Source of the DNA: Calycina herbarum
Taxonomy: Eukaryota > Ascomycota > Leotiomycetes > Helotiales > Pezizellaceae
NCBI GenBank assembly: GCA_001414485.1
Contig: LLEY01000111.1
Location: 1-64,000 of the forward strand
Length of the DNA: 64,000 nt
Reading direction: 5' to 3'
Both the position numbers and the translations under genes were made by a program. The notes under the pieces were generated by a model. That model was not told the DNA's origin, did no database searches, and saw only the letters and a program-made list of their open reading frames with translations. Position 1 is the first letter of the stretch; every line of letters begins with the position of its first letter. Shown piece by piece: positions 35,863 through 47,015 of the stretch.

Positions 35863-35979
35863 CGTTTTGGCCCCCAAACTGGCTACTGGCTTACTCCACG
35901 ATTGTTAGCTTACTCGGTTACTCATGGTTTACTCGTTACTTGATAGCTTACTTACAGCTTTTATTTTGGCCCCCAAATT
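35863..35979. repeat. Second copy of the GCTTACTCG / GGCCCCCAAA repeat array
   Basis: TTTTGGCCCCCAAACTGGCT, then GGCTTACTCC, AGCTTACTCGGTTACTC, GGTTTACTCG, AGCTTACTTAC, and a closing TTGGCCCCCAAATTTTA. These words match the array at 21.9-22.3 kb. The GGCCCCCAAA word at both ends, in the same orientation, suggests a defined ~117-bp unit. Confidence 0.7.
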
Positions 35980-36135
35980 TTAGGTACCTCTTCAAAAAGA
36001 CCAAAACCAACCTTTTTAGAGATGCAGAGAAATCGGAGCCAAAAATAGGAACAGTGGAAAGCAAAAACTTTCGATTCAACAAAACTATCTACAACCAAAC
36101 AACCAACCCTACCCCCGCCCCTAAAGAGGTTCAAT

Positions 36136-38884
36136 TCATCCATCACCCACCCCCCAAAGTCCAACCCGAACAGCACCATCACTCAAAACTTCCACCTCCA
36201 CATCATCAACCCCATTCCTGCCCCCAAGTCTCTCAACCACAATCCAAAGCCCCCCTCTATCCCTCCCACACATTTCAGGACTAACATCCAAATCTCGACT
36301 GCGTATCCCCATCGGCGCATCACTAAAATCATCATTATTACTCACATCCAAAATCCTCTTATTCGGTCCCTGCCCCCTCTCAAAAGAAATCTTGAGCAGA
36401 GGACGAGAAGGATTTATTTTCTGGGAGTAAGAAGGTGTAGTTGATCTCGCAACAAGAAGGACCTTTGTGAGGCGATTAACTGTCAAGGGGGCGAGGAGAC
36501 GATCGGTGTGATCTTGGAATGTTAAGATGGGAAGACGATTGGAAAGACGCCCTGCTGTTTCGGCGGGAATGGGGAGGACGGCACAGGGTGTGCTGGAACC
36601 GACTCGTAATGTAAATTTTCCTGTTTGCCCGGCTTCGAAGGTTGAGCATACGATGGTGTATTTTCCCTTTTCGGCGAGGGGGAGGGAGGCGAGGGCACAT
36701 CCTCGACGGTACTCGCCGGAGGAGACGAGGATGTCTTTTCCGGTTATTGAGGTTACGCGGGAGCCTGATGAGTAGACTATTTTGACGTGGACGGCGAGTT
36801 CTGGGTCGCTGGTTTCGAGGATGAGTGTGAGGGGGGTAGGTGTTGGTATTCCAATGCTGAATTGCGGGTTCAAGGGATAGGTCGCAGCACTTGCGTTCCC
36901 TCCTGCAGTGCGGGATGTCCAAGATCCTGCGTGAGTTGTAAAATGAGGTAGGCTGTCGATAGCAGAAGCGATTTCAAGGGGGCTTCGAGAAAAACAGGAT
37001 AGAGTAAAGGAGTATTTCGGAAGAGGGAGACCATGTTGTGCGCAGACAACAGTGTAAGTTGTTAGAGGATCAACCTCAAGCCGTGCGAGCGTTTGAGGAG
37101 AATCGACGTATGCACCACGATGAAGGGCATCGTCGGATAGGTAGACACGTTTACCATCTGTTTCTGAGAATACATAAAGGCTGATAAACCCCAGGGCATT
37201 AGACGTCCCAGAAATGGGTGTTGTATTAAGAGCTATGTCATGCTCAGAAGTTGCAAAATGTCGGCTGAGGAGCACCCAGACCGTTCCTTCTTTGGGAGAT
37301 TTAATAGAGTATTGTGGATTGTGACTAAATGAACCGGGATTTCCGTCAGGTGGAATTACCCAAGAAAAGTGGTGGTCTTGCCGACATTTGAACAAACCGG
37401 GGTTCCAGTTGAGATAGAGGGATTCGAAATGTTGCACAACATCGTCCAGGCTCATCCAAAATGTTCCTAGTGATGTTTCTGAAGCCTTAGGAAGTGCATC
37501 TTTGAGATCTTGCGTCCAACCTTGCTCTGATGGTTTGGTTTCGGGAACGTAAAGATTTCCTTTCCAAACCATACCGTCGCACCAAGGATTTTTAACAAGT
37601 AGTAATCGCTGTTCGCCGACTTCTTTCATATCGAGTATAGCGTAATCGTGTTCACCAGCTAGACCAAGTTCCCTTTCCTCTTTGCGACTCAGTCTGCCGG
37701 TACCTAGGGTTATCATGACGTCTCCAAAGCCGAAGGAGTTGAGGATACGATTCCAGAGAGTTTCGGGTTGTAAATCTTCGCTGAATTGGATAATCAGAGA
37801 AATATCCCCATCATTAAATGGTTACTTACCTCTCAAGAAATACTTGTTCTGGTATCCATCCTGTCAACACCCACAAATCTGTGCCGGAATTGGAACCTGG
37901 AAAATCGTATCCGCCTCGAACTTTCAAGTATGCTTTTTCTAGCAATGCTGGCCATAATAAACGAGGGTTATTCCGGTCAAGGACATGTAAACAACGATCT
38001 GTGTTTGAGGAGGGCAGACGATCATCAATTGTGACCTTTCTTGAACATCCATTGAAATTTAGACGAAAGAGATATTTTCCATTTTCGGAAATGCGGGGTC
38101 GGCCCTTTGATTTGTCAAAAGGATATATCATTGAAGAAAGTAACTATGCATATTTAGTTGAATAACATGATTTTAAGCAGTTTTGGTTTGAGAATGACAC
38201 ACACCTGTCCATGACCCTTCAGTGCTCTAGCAGTTCCAGCACAAAGACTAGCAACGACGGAGCAGTCTGTGGTGATATCTTGTACTAGGTCAATCCTCTC
38301 AATGGACCCCATTAACGTTTCGTCAATTTCAGGATGAAAAGTTTGACCATCTTGAGTTTGGTGGAGGTATTCCTCTGGTCTTTTCCAACCCCCAAATATC
38401 TCTATTTGACAGTCGGAGAGCTTTAAATCTACCGGATCACTGTAGGAATCAGAACTTAATCTGCTACAGGATTTAAAATGGGGAAACTCTACGTGTATAT
38501 CGACTTCCCATTGAAGGGTTCTTGAAACACTGAAGCATCGGGATCAGACTTCCAGGGTGGGAATATGAATCCATGCAGCTTTGAGCCTTCAAGTAAAATG
38601 ATCTCCTCACGCTTCGATATCTCTCTTCCTGAGATAGGAGCTTTCAGCAAGAATGACTTGGATGGAGTTGGTATCCATTCTGTCAACTGCTTAATCTCCT
38701 CTGCTCTGGAGAGGATTTGCTTGCACTTGCTGCGAAGTCTTGCTTTCTCGCTCTCGCTACTTGCGAGTTTCGTAATTTTCATGTACAACTCGGCCGCGCG
38801 AATAGCATTCCTGAATGCATCTTCTTTCGTGAGCGACTTGTCCACTTTCAACTCGGCCGCCTGAGACTCGTGAGCAGGGTTCAT
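36136..38884 (-). CDS. palB: PalB/Rim13 calpain-like cysteine protease
   Basis: Four exons, 38884-38493, 38439-38205, 38143-37830, 37780-36136, about 861 residues, the usual PalB size. Residues 10-75 form an MIT-like helical bundle (DAFRNAIRAAELYMKI). The calpain core follows, with catalytic Cys190 in DITTDCSVVASL, the block RCLHVLDRNNPRLLWPALLEKAYLKV, FGFGDVMITLGTG, catalytic His358 in HDYAILDM and Asn378 in VKNPWCDGMVW. C-terminal C2-like calpain domains follow (SPKEGTVWVLLSRHF and GKYTIVCSTFEAGQTGKF). PalB processes the PacC/Rim101 transcription factor at ESCRT-III-decorated endosomes under alkaline pH. All catalytic residues are present. Introns are 49-61 nt with good sites. The gene is divergent from the carrier gene. 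Confidence 0.95.
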
Positions 38885-39400
38885 TTCTAGAGGGATGGAG
38901 GATATACCTGAGCGTCAGCCTCCATCGCTGCAATTTTTCATTCGTGTATGCATGTATCCTCGATTCTGACCAGATGCAGAAATGAAATCTTGATATCGAG
39001 AAATTTGGTGTTGTCGTTGCGAATGCGGACGAGTCTGGGAGACAGCAGCACTCGAAATATCTTGGCACTCGGGCTTCAATCGCTGCACGGGCGGTGAGTC
39101 CCACCTCCGCCCGTAAACCGAGGCTCTTGCTCTCCTTTCCACCTTGCGAGCTTCGGACCGTGGAAGTGAACGAGGGAGACGCATTCTTTTCAATCTCTAT
39201 TTCTCTTCCCTAAATTCTTAAATTGCATTTGCTCTTCTTTCCCCAGTATCGTTAAGACTTCTCCCATCACGAATTGGACTTCTCCCATCACGAATTGGAC
39301 TTCATCCAGGATCGATATCTTCCGATCCGGCAATAGCCTCGGCTGCCGTCCCCTCCATAGAACGTTCAGCTTCCAGTCTGAGAATACTCCTCAGCACAAC
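38885..39400. promoter_or_regulatory. Divergent promoter of palB and the carrier gene
   Basis: 516 bp between two divergent ATGs. Near the carrier side it holds a perfect 21-bp tandem duplication at 39257-39298 (ACTTCTCCCATCACGAATTG plus G). The ORFs here are antisense shadows. Co-regulation of the two genes is possible but not shown by the sequence. Confidence 0.6.
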
Positions 39401-40630
39401 ATGGCAGGACAATCGAAAGAGGCCGTGATTCCTCCTTGGGGGTTGGCAGTTGCTGGAGCTACGGGAGCTGTCATTGCAAATGCTCTGGTGTATCCTCTTG
39501 ACATGTGAGCATCTCCGTTTCCCCTCACCGATTGAATTCCGCTTCATGATTGCTTTTACAATTTTGTACTTGAATGCTAACCTATATTCTTTCCGCAGAG
39601 TTAAAACCCGCCTCCAAGTCCAAGTCAAGAGGAAAGAAACAGACCCCGCCCCAACAGGTGTCGAACCAATCCACTACACCTCAACATGGCACGCAATAAC
39701 AAAAATAGTCGACGACGACGGCGTTTTGGGATTGTATAATGGCATACATGGGGCGCTTATCGGGGTGGCATCTACGAATTTTGCATACTTTTATTGGTAC
39801 TCGGTCGTTCGAACTGTCTATATTGCACAAATGAAGGTCAAGACCCCACCAAGTACGGCTATTGAGTTGGCTCTTGGTGCGGCTGCGGGAGCTGTGGCTC
39901 AAATCTTTACTATTCCGGTTGCTGTGGTCACTACGAGACAACAGACGCAGTCGAAGGGGGAGAGAAAGGGGATGGTGGATACTGCTAAAGAGGTCATTCA
40001 TAGTGAGGATGGCTGGACCGGGCTTTGGAGAGGGTTGAAGGCCAGTTTGGTATTGGTTGTTAACCCCGCCATTACATATGGTGCTTATCAAAGGTTACGA
40101 GAGGTCATTTTCCCAGGAAAACTTAACCTCAGACCTTGGGAGGCATTCTGTAAGTTATCTTTCTCTTACGGAAACGTCGAATTATTGCTGACTTTACAAA
40201 GTACTCGGAGCCATGTCAAAATCCCTCGCGACAATCGCGACCCAACCATTAATCGTTGCAAAAGTTGGTCTTCAATCAAAACCACCTCCATCCCGAGGAG
40301 GGAAACCATTCAAGAGTTTCCTCGAGGTAATGCAATTTATCATTCAAAACGAAGGATTATTTGGACTATTCAAGGGAATTGGACCTCAAATCACAAAAGG
40401 TCTTCTAGTACAAGGACTTCTCATGATGACAAAAGAAAGGTAAGTTTTTCTCACTGCAACACTTCAACTATAACATACATATTCAAAAATACTAATTAAC
40501 ATCTAGAATGGAACTCATGTTTGTTCTCCTCTTTAGATACCTTAGAAAACTCCGATCCGAGCAACTTCAAAAGGCAGCAGATCTTGCTTCGTCAGCAGCG
40601 AAACAGGCTCTTCCTTTGGTAACAAAGTAG
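39401..40630 (+). CDS. ANT1: Peroxisomal adenine nucleotide carrier (PMP47/Ant1 type)
   Basis: Four exons, 39401-39504, 39599-40149, 40202-40439, 40507-40630, 338 residues. It has the three-fold mitochondrial-carrier layout. The first signature is PLDIVKTRLQ; the second and third are degenerate (IPVAVVTTRQQ and QPLIVAKVGLQ), as in the peroxisomal PMP47/Ant1 subfamily, which exchanges cytosolic ATP for AMP to activate fatty acids inside peroxisomes. Repeat partners such as GVLGLYNGI, GWTGLWRGL and GLFGLFKGI lie at the expected spacing. ATG 39401 directly precedes GQSKEAVIPPWGLAVAGATGA. Introns of 94, 52 and 67 nt keep frame. The short last exon adds a basic helical tail (RYLRKLRSEQLQKAADLA). 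A related organellar carrier is the main alternative. Confidence 0.9.
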
Positions 40631-41274
40631 ATGATAGAAATTGTTAGATGATTGTTTAAATCCGTTTTCTCTCTCGTTTGGGTATTTTGATAGAGTGGCG
40701 TGGAGTTTTGTAAATATATGGATCTATTTTATGATATGAGTACATATGAATTTAGTTTTTTCAAAGTTCCAAGTTGAAAATATGGTTTGAATTGACCTGC
40801 TCAATTCATACCACTTCTCGCATAACTAATCCGATCATTGTAAAATACCTGCCCAATTATCACAATCTAATTGTTCTAGAAGACTTATGGCTAGCTAGAG
40901 GAAGCGTGCGAGAAGGCACATATTTCTCTGTTATCCTAAACTCTTTAATGATGGTCTTAGCTTTTTTTTATACCTCAATATTTTGATAGACTCACTTCCG
41001 CTGACACTATCTTACCTACCTGTTTGCGCTAGTAAACTAAAACTGAGGAAGATCGTTTAAGAATGAGCATAAGTGAGTTGCTAGTGTTGTTCATTTTTTA
41101 CTCCCAATCAAGCGCGGTAGTCAAAGTTTCATTGCCATCGTTGATATTCCATGGTCCCAGAGTGAATAGCAATTGTGACGCCGCGGTGCTATTGGGCGAG
41201 AGCACAACAACTCATCGCCGCGTCTTTTCGACCAACAGAGCCGTCGACTTCGGTCCTCCCATTTATTCCCCTTC
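40631..41274. other. Intergenic
   Basis: 644 bp between two same-strand genes: the carrier 3' region and the promoter of the small basic protein gene. AT-rich; nothing else recognised. Confidence 0.6.
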
Positions 41275-42075
41275 ATGCATACTTTGCTCTTCAATACGCT
41301 TCTCGCGATGACCAGCAAAGGGGAGTGGATGGCGAAGACGAAAGCCATCAGGGAGGAACACGCGCGAAAAAAGGTCGTACGGTCAAATGCACCTTTCCTC
41401 GAAATTGTTTCCGAGAGAGGGGAGAGGCTTTTGATGCGACGAGAACTGAAAGCCGCGATTATTGGGGAGGAGTTCAATTTTGAAAAAGAGAAGAAGGAAC
41501 TGGCAGCGCCGAGGAGTATAAAGAAGATGAGAGCCGCGGCTGCTAGGGAGGCTACTGGTAGGGAGGAAGCCAATGTCCAGAATGAGAAGACGGCAATGTC
41601 TGCTGGTCCTTCTACTAGGGCGGAGAAAGAGAAGAGGAAGAGGCAGAGGAAGAGGGAGAAGAGATTGAGGGCTGAGATGGAAGGCACAGAGGTCGTTGGA
41701 AATCAGTTGTCGAGAGGGGATGAGCTTGTGGTTGATGGATCATTTCCAACATCGCGATTCTCCGGTCAACACTTTAACAGATCAGAGTGGTACATGGATT
41801 CGGGGTTTGGACCGGGCGCGGCACGTGATGATATATGCTCCACTTTTAACGGCGAAATGGGCCAATCAACCGAATTCGCTACCCGCACAATGACTTTTGA
41901 AAATCATCCCCAAGTTCAAGGGCCAGTTCAAGATCATAACCCGACATCACAAACTCAATCTCCCGACCGACACAATGGCGAGTAAGTGACGCACGAGATC
42001 TCTATCGAATGGAATGGCCAGTACTGACATCTGCCTCTCAGAATCCAAGAACTCGTCCCAACACAATCAGTCTAA
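41275..42075 (+). CDS. Small highly basic coiled protein, function unknown
   Basis: Exons 41275-41981 and 42042-42075, 246 residues. The intron has a GTAAGT donor and a CTCTCAG acceptor and adds the short end IQELVPTQSV. Residues 10-65 are charged (EWMAKTKAIREEHARKK, RRELKAAIIGEEFNF). Residues 85-140 contain a strongly basic helix (RAEKEKRKRQRKREKRLRAE), a probable nuclear or nucleolar signal. The last 100 residues are polar and Gln/Asn/Ser-rich with SEWYMDSGFGPGAARDD. I recognise no family. A downstream in-frame ATG (MTSKGEW, about 41308) is a possible alternative start. Confidence 0.65.
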
Positions 42076-44180
42076 GAAGGCTCACCGAAATGGGTAAATT
42101 CACCTCCACCCCTCCTCCGCGCGCGATCTTCGATTTTACAACGGGGATGGATACATATGGAATGGCGATATTTGATTTGAAGGGCGGTAGGCTGACGTGT
42201 TTCCGATGTGCAGTATCAAGAAGCCCAAGACCTCAAGATACCCTTCTTTGAACGGCACCGACCCAAAGTTCCGCAGAAACCACAGACACGCGCTACATGG
42301 AACAATGAAGGCCTTGGTAGGACGCATGCGAATCCCTCGATGGTGAGGATTACAAGGGCGAATACTGACTCTTGAACAGAAGGAGTTGAAGGACGGCAAG
42401 CGGGAGACGGCATGAAGACTACGATGAACTTTTTTTCCTTTGGGATTGGGGTGCGGTAGCTGCATGGGCAAGGTTGCGTCTTTTCAGCGGTTGATGGAAT
42501 TATCGACATTCGCACAAATCAGGGCGCTCAGAGCGGGCGATAGTTCAGGTCAGAACAGAATCAACACGAGCAGAATCGAAAACCACGTCACCCATTTCTC
42601 GATAATTCGGATGTCAAGTCTGGACAAGTTTTGGACTTGATATCCACCCCCATGTGAAGTATATGATAACCAAACCAAAAAGAAGGCATTAGTGTGTACA
42701 GCATTACGAGCCTTTTCATGCTCATCTGTTGAAGGATTTTTTCTTTCGTGCCAAGATCAATTTAGACCTCTTCATTACCAAACAGATTTCCTCCATGCTC
42801 TATGAGGTTAATTCTGCATGAAGATTGGGGTCACATTTGGGAAATATATTGGAGAATTTGAGGTTGACTTGTAGCCAAGTAGAGCGACTGGCAGGGGTGG
42901 ACAGATTGTAAACATACGTCCAGTTTGGAAATACGACAGACGGTGATTTAGAGGGGTGATTCCGTCTAATGATACCGTTGATGTGACCGTTGATGTGATT
43001 GTCAAGCCGGGCAGCCACTAAAGCTTAGCCAAGAGATATCCATTCCACGTCCTAGCTAAACAATTCAATCTGATATGGTTTTATATTATCCAACATTCTT
43101 CAAACCCACTCACTGGTTACGGTACTGGACTTGGGTCTGTATCAAGAGTTGTCAATAAAGTTTCGCGGAGAAAGAACAAATCCGACTTCTTAATTGTGAA
43201 TAAGGTGATACCTATCAAAGTATCTAGTCAGACTGGGCGTTGTGTTGATGGAAAGCGGCAGTTTGACTCGTGTGGCGCTAAAATGTTGTTAATGGTGGGA
43301 ATAACAACAAGCCACAGCCACAGCCAGAGTGAGCTGAGGTTGTACAGAGAGGGAGAGAGGAGAGAGGAGAGAGGCTCCTACTCATCCCAACCCTTCAATG
43401 TCTCGTCTCGCAAGGCCACCTGCACACCATACCACAACATCAATATTCCCCTTCCGTTGGTGTTTCTGTTTGCTGCCTGCATTGCCTCCTGTTCTGTACG
43501 TTGCCCTCTTGCATCGCATCTCGGATTCTGATTTCATCGTGCTTGCCATTTTGCTTTTGGCCGCACTGCACTGGTGAAGCACGACGAGGTCATATCGTCG
43601 CTCTCGCCCAGACACGACCAACCACCACGACCATTCGCTATTCAACTTCCTGTCAGCAGCCGGCTTCTGCAGGAGGGGCTCCTTTGTCCTTTGTTTCCCA
43701 AGAGGCCTCTGTACGGTCTACCTCGACCTCCAAATCGACTCCACCTGTATGTACAATAGTGGTGGCAAACACACTCTCTTTCAGGACCAAACCCCATTGT
43801 TCTATATTCGGAAGCAACGGTCTCTCCGTACGGAGCCATACAGTCCTCGTACCAGACCAGACCACACCACACAATTCCACGCAGGCCCCGCCCCGCTTCA
43901 CCCCTAAAACATCACAGCAGCATTAATCGTGGTCCTGGAATCAGCATCGATTGCGAAACGCCAGCTCCTGTTCCACGGGCCACGCACTGCCCCAAGTTCG
44001 AGGTAATCCTTTTTGGACGCTGCGCAGAACCATTGGGCCAGATTTGACGAAGCAGATCTGGAGCTCCGTTTCACATTTTCATAATCCCGAGACTTCTGTC
44101 AAGTCTTTTGTGTCTTCCTACCTCCTCCTCACCACCATCGCAGCCCAGCTTGCTTTGCTTCCCACAGCTTCAACGCGATC
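42076..44180. other. Intergenic and long leader of VTS1
   Basis: 2.1 kb without a supported gene. From about 43.2 kb it turns into C/T-rich sequence with CAGCCACAGCCA and GAGAGGAGAGAGG tracts, which resembles a long 5' leader of the downstream VTS1 gene. ATG-led ORFs here (for example 43501-43926) may be upstream ORFs. No RNA gene or repeat family found. Confidence 0.5.
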
Positions 44181-46136
44181 ATGCTCAACATGTCTGCCAT
44201 CGGAAATCGAAACAGCACGCCCGTCGAGTCGAGCAACACCTCCTCCCTGCGACCCCCATCCTCGCGTCCGCTGAATTCGCATCAGCTACGGGCTTCAGCA
44301 GACATGGCAGCCTTTTCCGCTTCGCCGTCCTCGAGTCGTATTCGTCCCTCATCGGACTTTTATGGCACCCAGCAGGCCCAACAACAAGCCCAAGGAGGAG
44401 GAGAGAATGATACGTCCGATACTTTGGCACAGCAGTGGATAGCCAGCATTGATCAGTATGAGACGACTTTGGAGGAGATGGCGGCTGCGACTTTGGACCA
44501 GGACTTTAAAGACGAACTCTCTGCCATCGAGCAATGGTTCCGTGTCCTGAGTGAAGCAGAGCGCACAGCTGCCTTGTATGCTCTGCTTCAGCAGACCACG
44601 CAAGTTCAGCAGAGATTCTTTATTCAAGTACTGCAGCAGATGGGAAAGAACCATCCCATGTCTGGCGTGCTCTCCCCTGCCAATTTTGATAAAGGTACAA
44701 AAGAAATATATTCCCTAGCTGATTCACCCCGCTAATTTGGCTCTCCCTTACAGACCCTATGTCAAACCGTCTCAGTGATGCCATGGGCAAATTGAACGTG
44801 GATGGTAATAGAAACTCTCTCACACAGCCCCCACGAACTCCAGGTATCAAGAGACATTCTGGACTCGACCCATCTACCATCAATGCAATGTTCCCCGATG
44901 CCGCCGCTGCCATTGCAACAGAGAAAGCCAAGTTCACCCAACAAACGGGAAATCCCCCATCGTCCAACCGGAACAGCGCTGCCTTTGATAACCGCAATTC
45001 CCTTGCAGCACCGCTCATATCTGGCCCTGCCGATTCGGCGGATAATAACCAGCAGCCGCCACCATCCCCATGGGGCTCTCGCAACAACAATGAAAATGCT
45101 CGACCAAAGTCATCCTCCGGTCAGCCTCCAATGGGACAATTCATCCAGCCACCTCCTTCTGCAGGTCTCCGTTCGCCTGGTATTTCCGGCAACGGCCAAA
45201 ACTTACAAAACACCACCATCAACGCACCTGAAAACCAAGGCTCCGGCCTTCCTCCCCTGTCCCCATACACTGCAAGCAATGGCAACTGGGCTTCGATGGT
45301 CAACACCCCAATGGTTCCAAATTTCAACAACAGCACGACTCAAGCAGATATGGTTGCAAATGCCACTGCTATGAAACTTGCTGCCCTTTCTACTGTCAAC
45401 AACCGTTTCGCTCTTGATGATGTTCGTAAATACCGTCGCGCCCGTTCCAATGATGGCAATGGTCCTCTTTCCCCGGGTCTCCAAAGTAACATGCCAGGCG
45501 CAAATGTAGTTATGATTAACGAGCATGGGCAAGTATTGAGCAGAGACCAGGTCCTCGCTCTACAGGCACACCAACAAAACGTTGCTCTTGGTGGAAACCG
45601 ATCACGTCCAGCCTCTCCAGGCCTGCCCATGCAAGGAAGTGGTTTTGGTCAGATGGGATTTTCATCGCCACAAAACAACGGTTTCCTTGCAGCTTATGGT
45701 GGAACATCTCCATTGATGAACAACAATGGAATGGGATCTCTCAATATTGGCCAATTTGGTGGTCTAAACGGTCACGAGGGTTACATATCAGATAATGGTG
45801 ATATGTCTAGGGGTCGATCACCACGTGGTCGCAGAGGCAGCTCCAAGCCTCCGGAAGATCCAACAGACCCAAGTCTTCTTCAGGATATTCCCAGTTGGTT
45901 GAGAAGTTTGAGACTTCACAAATATACGGACAATTTGAAGGATATGAACTGGACCGAGTTGGTGGAGCTTGATGACAAGGCATTAGAAGAGCGGGGTGTC
46001 AATGCGCTTGGCGCAAGACGAAAAATGCTAAAGGTTTTTGAGCAAGTTAAGGGTAAGTCTTTTTTCAAATGTGGTTATCGGCTTTCGAGTTGCTAACATT
46101 CTTCCAGAAGCCAAAGCGGAGGGAAAACTTTCGTAG
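44181..46136 (+). CDS. VTS1: Vts1 SAM-domain RNA-binding protein
   Basis: Exons 44181-44694, 44754-46052, 46108-46136, about 613 residues. The C-terminal SAM domain (about 545-604) carries [36 protein letters not shown] and [15 protein letters not shown], typical of the Vts1/Smaug family. This family binds stem-loop Smaug recognition elements in mRNA and recruits deadenylation and decapping factors. The N-terminal conserved block (about 75-170) includes [40 protein letters not shown] and [12 protein letters not shown], also typical of fungal Vts1. The middle is Asn/Pro/Ser-rich and probably disordered. A 29-nt last exon adds EAKAEGKLS. An internal ATG at 44190 (MSAIGNRN) could be the true start. 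Confidence 0.93.
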
Positions 46137-47015
46137 TTGATAGCGTTTTAAGTCTCTCATGATTTTTTGGTTCTAAAAGGGATATCATATGGTGAAGTTC
46201 GCCAACGGGGTTGTCAGGAGTCGTATCTACTGCTGCTCTGGAAGCAAGAAAGTTGTTTTTCATCATGAATGTCAGGACTATTAAATGCTGGGTTTGGGTA
46301 CAGAAATGAGCGCCTTGGAAGATGCTGCGTGCAGAGCGGGCATAGAGGGATCATCTCATTGGCTTTCATATTTGGCCTATGCTCAGATCATTTTGTTGTA
46401 AGAAATGGAAGGGTTTTTTGGATGGACAGATAGTGGATAGTGGGGGGGGGGGCGAATTGTTTATTATGGGATGCAAAGATGTAAACTAAATTTTTCTCAT
46501 TTTGAAATGTGACAGTATCTTTGAGATGTGGGACTTGTGTTATGTGATATTAGTTTGATTATCATGAAATGGTACAGTTATGAATTGACTGAGGCATTCC
46601 GAGGAAAACTCCTAGGCAGTCCATAGCTCTCAGTCTATATAGTTAGGAGCTTAATTGTTCCACGGTTTAGAGTTAATTATTCGGAACAATGAGAATTAAC
46701 AACCTGAACTATGTACTCCCTTGCTTGTCTACAGTGAAAGGTAATTTACTAGCGGGTAGTTAGTTATAGACAAGGATGTAGTGAACCGCTTCTTCCAGGT
46801 TGCAGGGACTTAGCGGGTTCACTAGGTGAATGCGGGGCAGAACAAGGCGGCGAAGAAAAATATATCAGCCTTGTCTGTGACACCAGCCCTCCAACTTTGT
46901 AACTCAACTTCCCAATTCATTATCACCAAACACTCATAATCTGCGCAAAGCCCTTACAACACCAGGTACGATTGCCAGAGTATGCGACCTCTATCAACAC
47001 ACCTTGTCTGCCAAC
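46137..47015. other. Intergenic with an inverted repeat upstream of TFC4
   Basis: 879 bp holding the VTS1 3' region (with a G10 run at 46443) and the TFC4 promoter. An inverted repeat AGTGAACCGCT (46780-46790) and AGCGGGTTCACT (46812-46823) can form a short stem with one bulge. No gene. Confidence 0.5.

Noticed and set aside
36136..40630. A pH-response or fatty-acid gene cluster formed by palB and the peroxisomal carrier
   Set aside because: They merely share a promoter interval; both are conserved single-copy housekeeping-type genes and no other pathway gene is adjacent.
43501..43926. 141-codon ORF upstream of VTS1
   Set aside because: Cys/Pro/Thr-rich without motif and located in a probable long leader; kept only as a possible upstream ORF.
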